The position numbers and the translations under genes were made by a program. The notes under the pieces are model-generated. The model had not been told where the DNA came from. It saw only the letters and a program-made list of their open reading frames with translations, and searched no databases. A DNA stretch of 64,000 nt from Blepharisma stoltei. Taxonomy: Eukaryota; Ciliophora; Heterotrichea; Heterotrichida; Blepharismidae. The stretch covers positions 879,501-943,500 of the forward strand of contig CAJZBQ010000058.1 in NCBI GenBank assembly GCA_914767885.1, in the 5' to 3' direction. Below are positions 44,169 to 54,337 of this stretch, piece by piece. Within the stretch, counting starts at the first letter, position 1. Every line of letters begins with the position of its first letter.

Positions 44169-45230
44169 TAGTCTAATTAATAGGACAAAATCAATTATCA
44201 TAGCAAGAATTACGTTTAGTATGCAAATTTATTATTTATTGTTTTATATTTTTAATTAAAATTAGGGTATTTATATAAATTTTTTATTAACTTTTATAAA
44301 TAGGGATTTGGAAAGTGTAATATCAATATGAGAGATTATAGATTATTCGAGCTTACTGTGCTTAGAGGAATACTGCTAATTAAAGGAGCATCATTTTAGA
44401 GTTAAAAAAGGATTTAAAAGGGCATTTTGATTGTTTTTAACGAAATAAATATCGAAATATCAAATATGCTGCTATCTGTTACTTATATTTAAAAATATTT
44501 ATGACTTTTTTTTAGGTTGTTTGCTCTAAAGGCAGGAAGAGGAAAGAGGAATGCGGATGCTTGGGCAGCGGAATGGAGCATTAACAAGTCATTGGAAGGA
44601 TATTGGAGCGATTATGGAAGCACTACGTAAATTTCTTTGGGTTGGCTTAGGCTTAGGAATATATCATCAAAAAAGTTTAGAAGAGAAGCTTCTATGACTA
44701 AAAAATGTTTTTACGAGACTTTGCATTTTTTTAGTAAAATTGAAGTTGTTTTTATTTTTGCTGTTGATTTGACATTGTTGATATGATTCTGTTGTAGATA
44801 CTACTATTGATGGTTCAGATATGTGACGCAGTTTTGAATAAAAGAGAGAAATGTAGCATTTTCACCGCTAAAATATAAGTTAATAGTTATATGCTAATTT
44901 TTTTTTCTTTATCATTAGCTTTTAACTCATAAAAATAACGTTTTTCTCGCTCACAGAGAAGAATTCAGTATAATTAATTATTTAAATATAACTAGCATCC
45001 GTATTACTTCTTAATCAATTCAATTAAATTACCAATCTTTAAAACTCAACAAGTTTATATTCATAATTAATATAAAAAGAATGGTGTAAATTCAAGACTT
45101 AGCTGTTATAAAGATTTGTCTTATCCCTTTTTCCCTATAAAATTATAATACTTTATTTTCATTATAAATAATCAGTAAATATTTTTTTAATTTTCAAAGT
45201 GGTAGAGAAAAGTTTTAAGTAATAGTAAAT
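44169..45230. other. Intergenic, mostly featureless
   Basis: AT-rich. About 44519-44633 reads LFALKAGRGKRNADAWAAEW on the plus strand and could be an orphan exon fragment. Nothing else is recognised. Confidence 0.4.
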
Positions 45231-45569
45231 ATGGATTATAGCCTAGATGAAAGCTCAATAGAAGTTCTCAAAAAAGTGTTTGCATGGAGCGATTTTGACG
45301 GTGACGGCTTAGTTAGGTAAAAGCTACTCAGTCGCGAAGATTTGAAGATGTCAAGCGGTCTTGAAAAAGATGAAGAAGTCGAAGCTTTATTTTTTGCTTT
45401 AAAAGAATCATCTGGCTGCAGTAAATTTAGTAGCAGCATCACTTTTGAAGAATTCTGAGCTTCATGAACTTTTTTGCACAGAAAAATGTCAATTCAGGCA
45501 TTTTCTGTGAAATATTTTATGGAGATTTTAGCTCAAAAAAGCTTATTAGTTTTGTGATATAATGTATAA
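45231..45569 (+). CDS. EF-hand protein
   Basis: 107 aa: exon 1 45231-45316, a 15-nt intron (45317-45331, GTAAAAGCTACTCAG), exon 2 45332-45569 ending TAA. Splicing completes a canonical EF-hand loop, DFDGDGLVSRED, with Asp at positions 1, 3, 5 and 12, preceded by the helix SIEVLKKVFAWS. TGA is Trp in EEFWASWTFL, the partner of a degenerate second hand (SSGCSKFSSSITFEEFW). A small calcium sensor or a fragment of a longer one; the end WYNV may be premature, since open sequence follows. Confidence 0.65.
45317..45331 (+). other. 15-nt intron
   Basis: GTAAAAGCTACTCAG interrupts the EF-hand loop. Unspliced, the frame ends at TAA inside the loop region. Confidence 0.88.
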
Positions 45570-45655
45570 AGGAAAAAGATGCTGGGTAAAATTTTTAACC
45601 AAAAGATCCGCTACAAATTCTGCAAAGGAATTATTGATCTTCCTTTCATACTTGA

Positions 45656-45975
45656 AATAGAAATAAAATGGTGATGTAACAGAAATTGGTACTCTTTATG
45701 GAGCAGGTAGGACATCTTGATTTAGCGGAAATAGTTTCTATGTTTTTTTTTGAGTAGGTCTTCAGGCTTGGGGAACCCTTACTGAAAGGAGAAGTTTTAT
45801 TTCTCTCTCCGAGGTTTTCCTGTCCCTGACAGATGTGCGAGACAAGTTTTGCCTACCTATAGCCTTTTCTCATCAAGACCATCAGGGGCACCTCATAGGA
45901 GATGTCTCTGCCTCGGGAGCTATTCCTTAAGCATGCAGTTCAGGTCAGAAATCGAGGGTTTAAACCCCTTTAACC
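45656..45975 (+). repeat. Dispersed repeat G, copy 2
   Basis: The head AGAAATAAAATGGTGATGT and the blocks GGAAGTTTTATTTCTC-like and TTTTCCTGTCCCTGACAGA match the minus-strand insert at 32226-32656. It abuts the start of the coiled-coil gene at 45979. No clear flanking duplication was found. Confidence 0.6.
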
Positions 45976-45978
45976 AAG

Positions 45979-47417
45979 ATGAGCAACACCTATTCAGCTT
46001 TCTTGCATATGTCTAGCATAATCTTAACTTTGACTTTCATGCTTGAGCAATTTAAACAAGATTTTGAGGCCACCCCAAAACATTTCAAACCCTTATATGA
46101 CGAAAGCAGCTTCGAATCCTACGATTTTAATCGGCAAATGAAAGACGACTGCTGCTACAAAATTTCTGAAGGCGCAGGCCTAGATACCATGCTATTTTTC
46201 TTTGACGGCCTCCAAGACACAATTTTTAATTTCAATAAAGCGTTAAGGGGGTCCTTTTCTCCTTCCTCAGAAAAAACTGCTGACGATTTGCTTGATATTT
46301 TGTCTGCTATGATAAATCGGCTCCAAAACAAGGCTCAGCGTGATAATTTATCCTTGCTAGAAGACGTATCATCAGGCTGTGCAAGACTTTTTAGACTGAT
46401 GAAAGAAGTAATCCAATATTACGCTGACTCTATGAAAGAGCTGAAAAATAGGCTAAATGAGTCATTGCTTGTGAATGATTCTTTTAAACAGAGATGCAAT
46501 AGACTTGAAGAGTCAAATAATATGCCATTTTTAATGAGAAAAAATATTTTTCGTTAGCTTATTTTATATAAAAATAGGATAATATTAATGAATAGCAGCT
46601 TCTATTTATTATTTATATGTATAAATTAATTAAGCAGCTTGGCAGATTAGAGCATGAAACCAAAGAAACAAGAATCGCCCATAGTGAAGCTTTAGCTCAG
46701 CAACAAATGCTTCAATACCAGCTTAAAAAAGCTGAAAATTCTGAAGTTGACGCTTTAAACCAAATATCCTCAATCCAAGAAACCATTATTATCAAAGAAG
46801 ACGCAATTGCACAGCTAGAAAAAGAAGTGAGAAGGCTTAACAGTATAAAAAAAATCCAAGAAATGAGAGGGACTTTAGGAAGGACTCCACAAGACATCAA
46901 AAGAATCCAAGTCCAAAAGCAAGAAAACAGGCAAAGTGTCCCAACTTCTTTTAGATTTATAGACTCTGAAGTAAACGGAAGAGCTACCTCAGGTGAAACA
47001 ATTTTAGATTTTAGGATTCAAGCTTTGTCTCACCAATTGAAAATTAAAGAAGAAATTATTCAGAAAAATGAGCAGGAAATTAAAAAAGCAAATGCTAATG
47101 AAACGGTTATGATGCAGGAAATTGGGCATTTAAAAGCACAAGTTTCGAATTTGTTGATAAGGTTAAAAGAAGAACAGCTGAATAATCAGCTTTATAAAAT
47201 AACAGAAGAAGGGGAAGCAGTTATGAGTGATAGGAGTCTGTTTGAAGAAATTGCGGTGCTTGAAGCTAGGAGTGATAGTGTAAAAGAGGGGAAAAATAAG
47301 AAAGTGGCTGCTTTTGATAGGAGTACACAAACACAATTTAATAGTGAAATGGAGATTATTGGCAGGAATAGGAATCAGAAAACTGATAAAAGGTCAGATT
47401 GTTGGCTGTGTTTTTAA
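45979..47417 (+). CDS. Coiled-coil protein
   Basis: Two open blocks, 45979-46555 and about 46617-47417, joined after removing a ~109-nt AT-rich TA-bounded IES (about 46519-46629) to give RLEESNNKQLGRLEHE, which keeps the heptad pattern. Roughly 450 aa, dominated by long coiled coil with Gln/Lys/Glu-rich helices, and ending in CWLCF. The first ATG lies right after repeat G; ATG 46039 (MLEQFKQDFEATPKHF) is the likelier start, since the preceding residues are repeat-adjacent and hydrophobic. A structural or cytoskeletal role is plausible; no specific family recognised. Confidence 0.65.
46519..46629. mobile_element. ~109-nt TA-bounded IES in the coiled-coil gene
   Basis: AT-rich with in-frame stop TAG. 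Several TAs allow in-frame joining, so the exact edge is uncertain by a codon. Confidence 0.55.
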
Positions 47418-48337
47418 ATTACTAATTAATGTTCTTCAATTAAAATTCTGTCTCAGCAAACTAATTCATTAATGTCAGAAGACATTAGATTGCTCAAAAT
47501 TGTTTTAATAAAAGCATTTTTATTCTGGAAATGAGATTTAATTTAGAAAAATGTTCATATTATTAAGTCTGAACTCCTAATTTCTCCTGTCTTTTTAAAG
47601 AGCCTAAAGGAAATTAAGGGATAATAAAAATTAAATATTCTTAAATAATTCTTTAAAGTCTTCATTAAATCTGGGAATTTGTTCTAGAAATTAAAAATAC
47701 TTGGATTAATTTTAGATTTTTTTCTTAAAATTATATTCCTTATTTAGCTGCGACATTTTTTTGGCCAGGTGACGCCAAAACAAAAAGGCGTCATCTGGAG
47801 CAAGGAAGTGTCAGGGGGTGAGTTTTTGCTAACAAAATTGGGCCTTTCCCTAGGCCCTTGAGGTGTGCAGCAGCAATTTTGGACGGACTTCACGGCGAGA
47901 AGGAAGTGAGGATGCCTCGTGCGGAGCTTGGGGCGTGAAGAAGGCGCGGAGCATCATCTCCAGAGCCAATAACCCTCTGGAGTAGGAACCCGTGGCCGCT
48001 AGGTCCGGAAGCTAAAGGAACAAGGGTCTCCTCTGTAGACGTCACCATTTTTGAGGACATCACCAGAAGAGATGGAAACATAGTGATGAGAATTTAATTT
48101 AGCTAGAAATGAGTTGGTTTGTGCTAAGTGGAAGATGCTTGGCGTGATCCTGATGTGGTGATGGTGCTGATGGTGCTAATGGCGCTGCTGGTGCTGATGG
48201 TGCTGATTTGGTGGTAACGTAGGGTAGGGATAAACTAAACTCTTAACTTATTTAGCTGCAAAAGAATTACGACTTTTGTATGTTTATAGATCTTATTAAT
48301 TTAATTTTGAAAAGCATTGATGTTTCCTAATATTAAA
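47418..48337. other. Intergenic with a GC-richer insert and an imperfect GGTGCTGAT run
   Basis: About 47755-48085 is GC-rich and contains short inverted words (GGCGTCA/TGACGCC, GGGCC/GGCCC). Its minus-strand head TGGTGACGTC recalls the heads of repeats F and G. 48155-48205 is an imperfect 9-mer run around GGTGCTGAT. No gene seen. Confidence 0.45.
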
Positions 48338-48481
48338 ATGGAAAAAGTAGCCCATAAAGGAGTTGCTCTCAGCAATATTGATAAGATCATAACTGATGCA
48401 TGGAATTTAAAACCATCTCCTCCGTCAAGCCCTCTACTTACTTCCCCATATAAAATTAACAAAAATCTGTTCAAATTTTAA
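48338..48481 (+). CDS. Tiny open frame, possible small protein or gene remnant
   Basis: 47 codons from ATG 48338 to TAA 48479-48481: MEKVAHKGVALSNIDKIITD, then a Pro/Ser-rich end SPPSSPLL. The composition is protein-like rather than AT-drift and it contains a Trp as TGG. No domain. It could be the 5' exon of a gene broken by the MITE at 48597. Confidence 0.35.
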   Translation: MEKVAHKGVALSNIDKIITDAWNLKPSPPSSPLLTSPYKINKNLFKF

Positions 48482-48593
48482 GGTAAAATTGTTAAATTTA
48501 TTTATATTATTTTTTATATAATAATCAGTAATTAAAGTGCTCGCTTTGCTTAAATAATATATTATTTACACTCCCTCTATACTAGAATAAGCT

Positions 48594-48983
48594 TTACTCC
48601 CCCCCCCCCCTCCGTGAGCGAACAAAAAAATTTTGTTCGCTCACGGAGGGGGGTTAATTTTTTTTTTAAAAAAAAATTTATATATAAATTTTATAAAAAA
48701 TATTTTTTTCGAAATTTAAAAAAATCCTAATTTGCAAAAATTGGGAAGCAAATATTAATTTAATTTGCAAAATTTATGTTTTAAAACGCAATTTGTTTAA
48801 AAATTAAACAGAATTAGCTCTAGATTTCATTATACTAATTATCACTTATATATCAAAATTTTTTTCCATTAAAATTTTTTCAATTAAAAAAATTTTTGTT
48901 CACTCACGGAGGTGGGTTTTGGTCAAAAAATGGCGATTTTTCTAATGGTTTTGTTCGCGCTCACGGAGGGGGGGGGGGAGTTA
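48594..48983. mobile_element. MITE family A, copy A6 (3-bp TTA duplication)
   Basis: The element is 48597-48980 flanked by TTA, in the same orientation as A4 and nearly identical to it. One motif near the right end has become TTCGCGCTCACGG through a 2-bp insertion. Confidence 0.88.
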
Positions 48984-49162
48984 GTAATTTTTTTTATTTT
49001 GTCAAGGTTAAATTGGGAAGCTATTTACATAGAAAATATTATTTTTCTTTATAAAAATTCCTCCTTGTTTACCCAAAAAATTGAAATATTTTGTTTCAAT
49101 AGCGAGAAATTAGTACAAAGTCGCAATCGTATATTCGAATATATACCGCAAGCTCCAGATCA

Positions 49163-50992
49163 ATGAGAAAAGATATCAGTGAATCTGAAAAGTTTACCCA
49201 GGCTACACTCTTAACAGGTAGAATTCGCAAAAATACATTTAGCATCAAAGAATTCCAAAAGCAAGAAAAAAATCCTCACGAGCGTATTCTCTTAGAGCAC
49301 AAATATTCAGAAACTCAAAGAAATCTTTTTCAAGCAAAAAGTGACATGCTAGATATAAAGCGAGACATTTCTACTTATGAATACGAATTCTGCAATAAAG
49401 CATCAGTAGGATTAAAGCTCATCAAAATAAGCAACGCTACATCTGGCTTGCCAAGTGTTATAGAAAACCTCCAAAATTTTCACTCTGAAACATCAAGCTA
49501 TTTAGATTTATTAAAAGTAAAATTTTCTCAAATTCATCAATTATAGCTGCCGAATTCAACTTGATCCGAGAGAATCTAGAAATTTATGGTATTTAAAATT
49601 AATTTGAGATACTTTTCTTTTTTATGCAGATCTTCAATATCCTTTTGGTTTCGCAAGCAGCTCGATCTGCTAAGACTTTTTGCTCCTATCTTGGGCTATA
49701 AGGGTGAATGCGCTATATCGAGCATTTCTCCTCAAAAAATTACTAAAGACTATACAAAAGAGAACATGAATATCAGAATCACTAATAATTACCATAAGCT
49801 TTTTTTAGCTTATCAAGGCTTTATAAACCTATCAAGCATTCGATGTGGTATTCAAATATTAACAAATTCTTTGTATACATCAGTGACTGCTATTGCTTTG
49901 CTCCCATCAGGGCAGTCATTAAGGACGGTAATAGATAAAAAATTGATTGTATCAAGAGTTTCGAAGTTAAAGAAAGTTATATTAACTAATATAACACCTA
50001 AGCTGTTTTTATCATGCAGCAGAGATGAATTGTTTTTAAATTGGAATGAAGATTATGGCAGCTCATTTTTTACAATTATTACTAACGTCAAAGGATATCC
50101 TAAAACAGTTACATTGATGCTTAATCCACATCCTATTGAAAATTTAAGAAAATTAGCACTCTCTTTGACCGAACAATTTTTATTGGTCAAAATACACTCT
50201 TTATTGCGCCTCAAATCTAGCTGCCTATCTTTTAAAATAAGAATACTATAGATATTACAGTATATCACTCTTAATATATTCTAATGTGATTTCTCGCATA
50301 TTGCAATTATATTGTATGCTCTATCTCTCATGTAAAATATTTTTACACGAAAAAAATTTTTAATATAAAATTTTTCAATAAATAAATAATTTATGAGCCC
50401 AGATCTTTGACCGAATTGAGTTATTTACCAAGGATAGAAGTGGAGAGTTAGAGAAAATGCCAAGAAAGGGTTTGATGTAGTTTATGGAGAAAGTGAGGTT
50501 CACGTTAGCTACTCCCGAATACAGTCCAAACCGTTAGGTCTTTCTACATTAAACGAAATAAAGCAAAAACTTTTCAAGCACCTTTATTATGACATAAAAG
50601 CAGAACATTTACAATGGATCGACCATATTACCGATATTTTTGACAAGAAAGAAAAAAATTCTTTATTCATGGATTTAGACTACATATATGAAGTCCTAGG
50701 TATCAAGCTTTTCCACTTTAATTCCTATTTCATGTACGAACTCGGCGAAACTGATTATAAAATAGAAATCTGGGTCTACAAAGAGCACGCAATGCTAAAA
50801 ATTTTCAAAAATTTGCAGCTGGTAGGCCAAGCTGAATCTGGGTCCTCCAATTACAAATTCGTCACAAGCCTACAAATCCTCGATATCATTTCCAGCCCAG
50901 TTACGCTATCAAAATCCCTTGAATTTCGCCAATATCTAAAACATCTTGAAGAAGAAATAAGCAGAAATGAGCAGGCTCCAAAGCTAATATAA
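49163..50992 (+). CDS. Unknown protein(s), fragmented gene model
   Basis: Three protein-like blocks on one strand: 49163-49546 (MRKDISESEKFTQATLL..., helical, Lys/Glu-rich), 49586-50251 (SISFWFRKQLDLLRLFAP; AIALLPSGQSLRTVIDKK) and about 50410-50992 (RIELFTKDRSGELEKMPRK; VVYGESEVHVSYSRIQ; ending NEQAPKLI TAA). Between them the frame breaks, presumably by inserts. Near the second break an 11-bp direct repeat CTTTGACCGAA (50162-50172 and 50404-50414) is present, but joining there alone does not give a clean frame. No domain recognised. It may be one gene or two. Confidence 0.45.
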
Positions 50993-51039
50993 TTATATGT
51001 ACCAATATAAATATAACACTTAATTTATTAATTTTTTTA

Positions 51040-51399
51040 TTAAGTTTTGTGTTCATAAGGGATTTTTGCATCCCCCAGCAATTTGTAAAAATTCCCTGAG
51101 GAGACTGCTTCTAATAAATCAACGAGTCCTCCGAAGTATTGGCCTTTAATAAATATACTGGGGAGGGTGGTGACTTTAGTAAGATCTTTCAAGGCATTAG
51201 CAAAGGTATCCCCATCACTGAGATCGTCTAGTTCTACTACTGTAGGGTCAATTTTCATATCTTTTAATGTCTTAATTGCCTGCTTGCAGATAGGATCTGT
51301 GCTTTTTACATATAACAGGACAGGATTTGCATTTATTTGTGTAAGAATCAGCTTTTGATGTGCAGGATTTGAGCTGAAAAATCTTGCTAAATATTTCAT
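51040..51399 (-). CDS. Glutaredoxin-like protein with altered active site, possibly organellar
   Basis: 119 aa, ATG 51399 to TAA at 51040. The N-terminus MKYLARFFSSNPAHQK is basic and hydroxylated, like a mitochondrial presequence. The thioredoxin fold is recognisable (VLLYVKSTDPIC, TTLPSIFIKGQYFGGLVDL), with the Pro-containing TLP loop and the GG motif. The CPYC active site is replaced by DPIC, keeping only one Cys, so disulfide reductase activity by a dithiol mechanism is unlikely. It lies ~150 bp from a canonical paralogue on the same strand. Confidence 0.7.
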   Translation of the reverse strand: MKYLARFFSSNPAHQKLILTQINANPVLLYVKSTDPICKQAIKTLKDMKIDPTVVELDDLSDGDTFANALKDLTKVTTLPSIFIKGQYFGGLVDLLEAVSSGNFYKLLGDAKIPYEHKT

Positions 51400-51548
51400 C
51401 AGAATGATATTTATTAATTTTATGGAGAAATTATTGGTAAAAGCTGAAATTTGTACAAGTCGGCTTTTGTAATAGAAAAAAATTTTAATTAATTCATTGA
51501 GATTTAGCTATAAATAATAATCAAGAAATAATAAAAATATGCTGATTC

Positions 51549-51860
51549 TTATTTTATGTCCTTAAATTCTACGTTGCTTTCTTTCAGCCTTTCTTGTACA
51601 GCTCCAGATGCCAAACCTTCACTTAAATCGTCATAGCCTCCTATATGAAATCCTCCAATAAAAATATTTGGGACTGTATTTTGCATTGTCAGCTCTTTTA
51701 AAGCGCTTTTCATTGAGTCTCCTTCTTTTTCTTTATCGACCTCAATAACTTTAGGCTGAACTTGCATAACTTTCAGTGTAGCCTTTGCCTCCATACAATA
51801 AGGACATGACGTTTTCGAAAACATCACTACAGGGCTAGATTTGATGAGTCTCAGCACCAT
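51549..51860 (-). CDS. Glutaredoxin (dithiol)
   Basis: 103 aa from ATG 51860. The active site CPYC (SKTSCPYCMEAK), the cis-Pro loop (NTVPNIFIGG) and the GG helix start (GGYDDLSEG) are all in place. Length and order match small glutaredoxins, which reduce protein and glutathione disulfides in the cytosol. There are no inserts and no TGA codons. It sits directly upstream of the DPIC paralogue in the same orientation, suggesting tandem duplication and divergence. Confidence 0.85.
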   Translation of the reverse strand: MVLRLIKSSPVVMFSKTSCPYCMEAKATLKVMQVQPKVIEVDKEKEGDSMKSALKELTMQNTVPNIFIGGFHIGGYDDLSEGLASGAVQERLKESNVEFKDIK

Positions 51861-52037
51861 TTGTGTATGCTCTGAGGTATGAGAAAAATATTCTAAAAAA
51901 AATAATTAATAGGATTTTTTTTTAAAAAAATAAAAAAATGTTTATTTTATTTTTAAAAAAAATACCTAAAAAGCGTTTGAATCATTATAACTATTTGAAA
52001 TCCATTATTCTGATTTAAATCCTAGCCATAATATTTA

Positions 52038-53428
52038 ATGTCCACGGCCGATATTAACTGCCCTCTAACTTGGCAAGGAGTAGGAGATGTGACAATTTTC
52101 CTAGGACTTGTAAGATATATTTAGGTTGGTCTTACCCTAATGGAGCATGGCCTTGTCCGTGAAGGTTTCAGCAGCCATCTTCTTCTAAAAAATTGGCTTC
52201 AGTTCTCAGTAGGTATAGTGGCCTGATGGCTGTTAGGCTATGGTTTTGCCTTTGGAAACGTCCCAAACAGTGAGTTTATAGGAAAAAAGAATTTTGGAGG
52301 TGAAAATTGGCTACAAGAAAGAGATCATAATCACGGCGCTTGTGCTTCATTTTTCGCATTGTGTGGATTTTTTGTTTTATTTGTAATTAATGGAGCTATC
52401 AGTGAAAGAACCAAATATCATGTTTATCAATGGTACGCCTGGTGGGTGGTGATTAAAAGCCTACAGGGTAAATTATATTTTTTTAAAATAAGCATAAAAT
52501 CACATTTCAATAGAAAATTACCATAATTTAGGTATTTTCATGATTACCCACCTGGTGGGTTATGCTTTTTGCTTGGCCTGTTGTAGTAGCTTGGTCATGG
52601 GGAAGAGGATGGCTTGACTCAGAGCTAGACAAGCCGCTTATTGACATAGCTGGCGCTATTAATGTTCATCTTTTTGCAGGCGCTTTTGGACTAATTGGAG
52701 CAATTTTCCTTGGTCCAAGGACTGGAAGATATAGTTCTTCTCCTAGCGTTTTTCATATGAAATTCCACGTCGCTTACATTCTAGGAGCTACTTTAGTGAT
52801 TTTAGGCATATTTGGGCTTAACCAGTCTTTGAGCCCTGATGGTGTTTCTAGAGGTTTATCAGCAGTCAACACTTGGATTTGTGCAGGAGTTTCATCTATA
52901 GTCTCCCTTAAGCTCCTTACAATATGGTCAACAGATATTCACACTCATTTAATAGCAATTTACCAAGGATTCATTGCAGGGATGATTGCAGTCTCAAATT
53001 CAGCTTATAATACTACACCCTGGCAAGCTGGACTATTAGGTCTTATTAGTGGGATATTTTTTGTATCTGGATTTTATTTCTGCAGGCTTAACAAAATTGA
53101 TGACGTTTTGAACGTTACAGCCACGTTCTTTTTCCCTGGGATTTTGGGAGGAATTTTACCTGGGTTTATTACTGATGATAATGGGTGCTTTTGGCAAGGG
53201 ATTTCAGGACACACTTTGGCGACACAAGTGGTGGGAGTTATTGTAGTTACGGGATGGTCAATGACTTGGGCTGCAATTTTGTTTGGGTCCATGAAGATTT
53301 TTAATGCGTTTAGATTGGAAAAAGAGCTGGAGGTGTCAAAACTTAATAATTGTGAAATTAGACAGACAGGGTGGAAAATACCTGGGGAACATGGGACAAA
53401 AAATGATGCATTGGAAAATCAATCTTAA
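52038..53428 (+). CDS. Ammonium transporter (AMT/MEP/Rh superfamily)
   Basis: Starts at ATG 52038 (MSTADINCPLTWQGVGDV). A 15-nt intron at 52110-52124 and an insert at about 52448-52560 are removed. Family blocks: VAWWLLGYGFAFGN (one Trp by TGA), SERTKYHVYQW, WPVVVAWSWGRGWL, DIAGAINVHLFAG, LGPRTGRY, AVNTWICAG, QGFIAGMIAVS, KIDDVLNV and a C-terminal EHG. About 10-11 membrane segments are expected in the plasma or vacuolar membrane. The first pore His (INVHLFAG) is present. The second, normally VHG near GIWG, is not seen; this region reads NVTATFFFPGILG. Confidence 0.85.
52110..52124 (+). other. 15-nt intron
   Basis: GTAAGATATATTTAG after codon 24. It contains an in-frame TAG if unspliced; removal joins TIFLGL to VGLTLMEHG. 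Confidence 0.9.
52438..52560 (+). mobile_element. Insert in the ammonium transporter gene flanked by a 10-bp direct repeat
   Basis: CCTGGTGGGT occurs at 52438-52447 and 52551-52560. Collapsing it (113 nt removed) gives YQWYAWWVMLFAWPVVV, the length expected for this loop in the family. A nested alternative, joining TA at 52462 with TA at 52533 (71 nt removed), is also in frame but adds ~14 residues. Confidence 0.55.
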
Positions 53429-54337
53429 GTTAAATAATATTCGTAAGAATTTATAGAAAATAAATGAGCAGAGGTTTTTAAAGTGTAATTTGAGTGGAAA
53501 TTAAACGAATGTTATTAGTTATAATAATATTAAATAAATTGTAATTTATTTCTAGTTTTTGTTGATATAATGCATATGCTAGTTGCGCTTTTTGGATCAT
53601 CAAGCATGCAATAAATGCTCTTTATATTCAATTTCATTCTGCATTAAATGTAGATAATTTTTAATTAATCCTAGTAGTGAAGTAAAAAAACTATACTTTT
53701 TCATCGTTAAAAATAAATTTAATCTTCACTTTATATGCTGAAAATTGGTTTGAAATACCATTTGTTTTAAGGCAGCGATATTACCTTGAGAAGCTGTATA
53801 ATATTGTTGATAGGTATTACTTTATAATCATCAAAATCTACCAAATATTGCTGTAGATAAATAATTGAGACAATTTTTTGTATTTCAAATTATATTTATT
53901 AGTAAAAATTGCTTTTATAATGCTTTAGCTTCTAAAGTCAAATACAGTAAATCATTGCTCATTTGAATTTAAATAATATTGATTTAAAATAATTTTTTTT
54001 TTCAGAATTATTGAAATCTTCTGTATTTTCAAAGTATCCAAAAATTTTGCAATCTTAAATTTTATTGGCGGATTTGTATCCATATCCAAAATTAAGATAA
54101 TATAAAAGGCGCTTACTCCTTCCTTCCTTTAGTGAATAAAACCATTGAGAAATCATACTTTTTGCAAATTAATCTGTCTTCGTGCTGAGCAAAAAATTTT
54201 TTTTATAGGATTCCAAATGTATAAATTGGCGGGTTTGGATTTTTGAAAAAAAAAAATAAGACAGTCATTATAAGTTAAAATTTTTGAGTGCTCAGAGACT
54301 AAGGAGAATTAGCAAACTATAAATTATAAACTAATAA
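53429..54337. other. Intergenic upstream of histone H2A
   Basis: AT-rich, with no gene or known repeat seen. 54110-54210 carries faint family-A-like words (TTAGTGAATAAAACCATTGAG), perhaps an old relic. Confidence 0.45.

Noticed and set aside
44519-44633. Possible exon LFALKAGRGKRNADAWAAEW on the plus strand
   Set aside because: Protein-like, but no start, no splice partner and a stop after ~37 residues; kept only as a note in the spacer entry.
47755-48085. Horizontally acquired GC-rich gene
   Set aside because: No long open frame and partial resemblance of its head to dispersed repeats; GC difference is shared by all the retroposon-like repeats.
48912-49166. 84-codon plus-strand frame
   Set aside because: Starts inside MITE A6 and runs into AT-rich flank; same pseudo-frame arises in every copy of the MITE.
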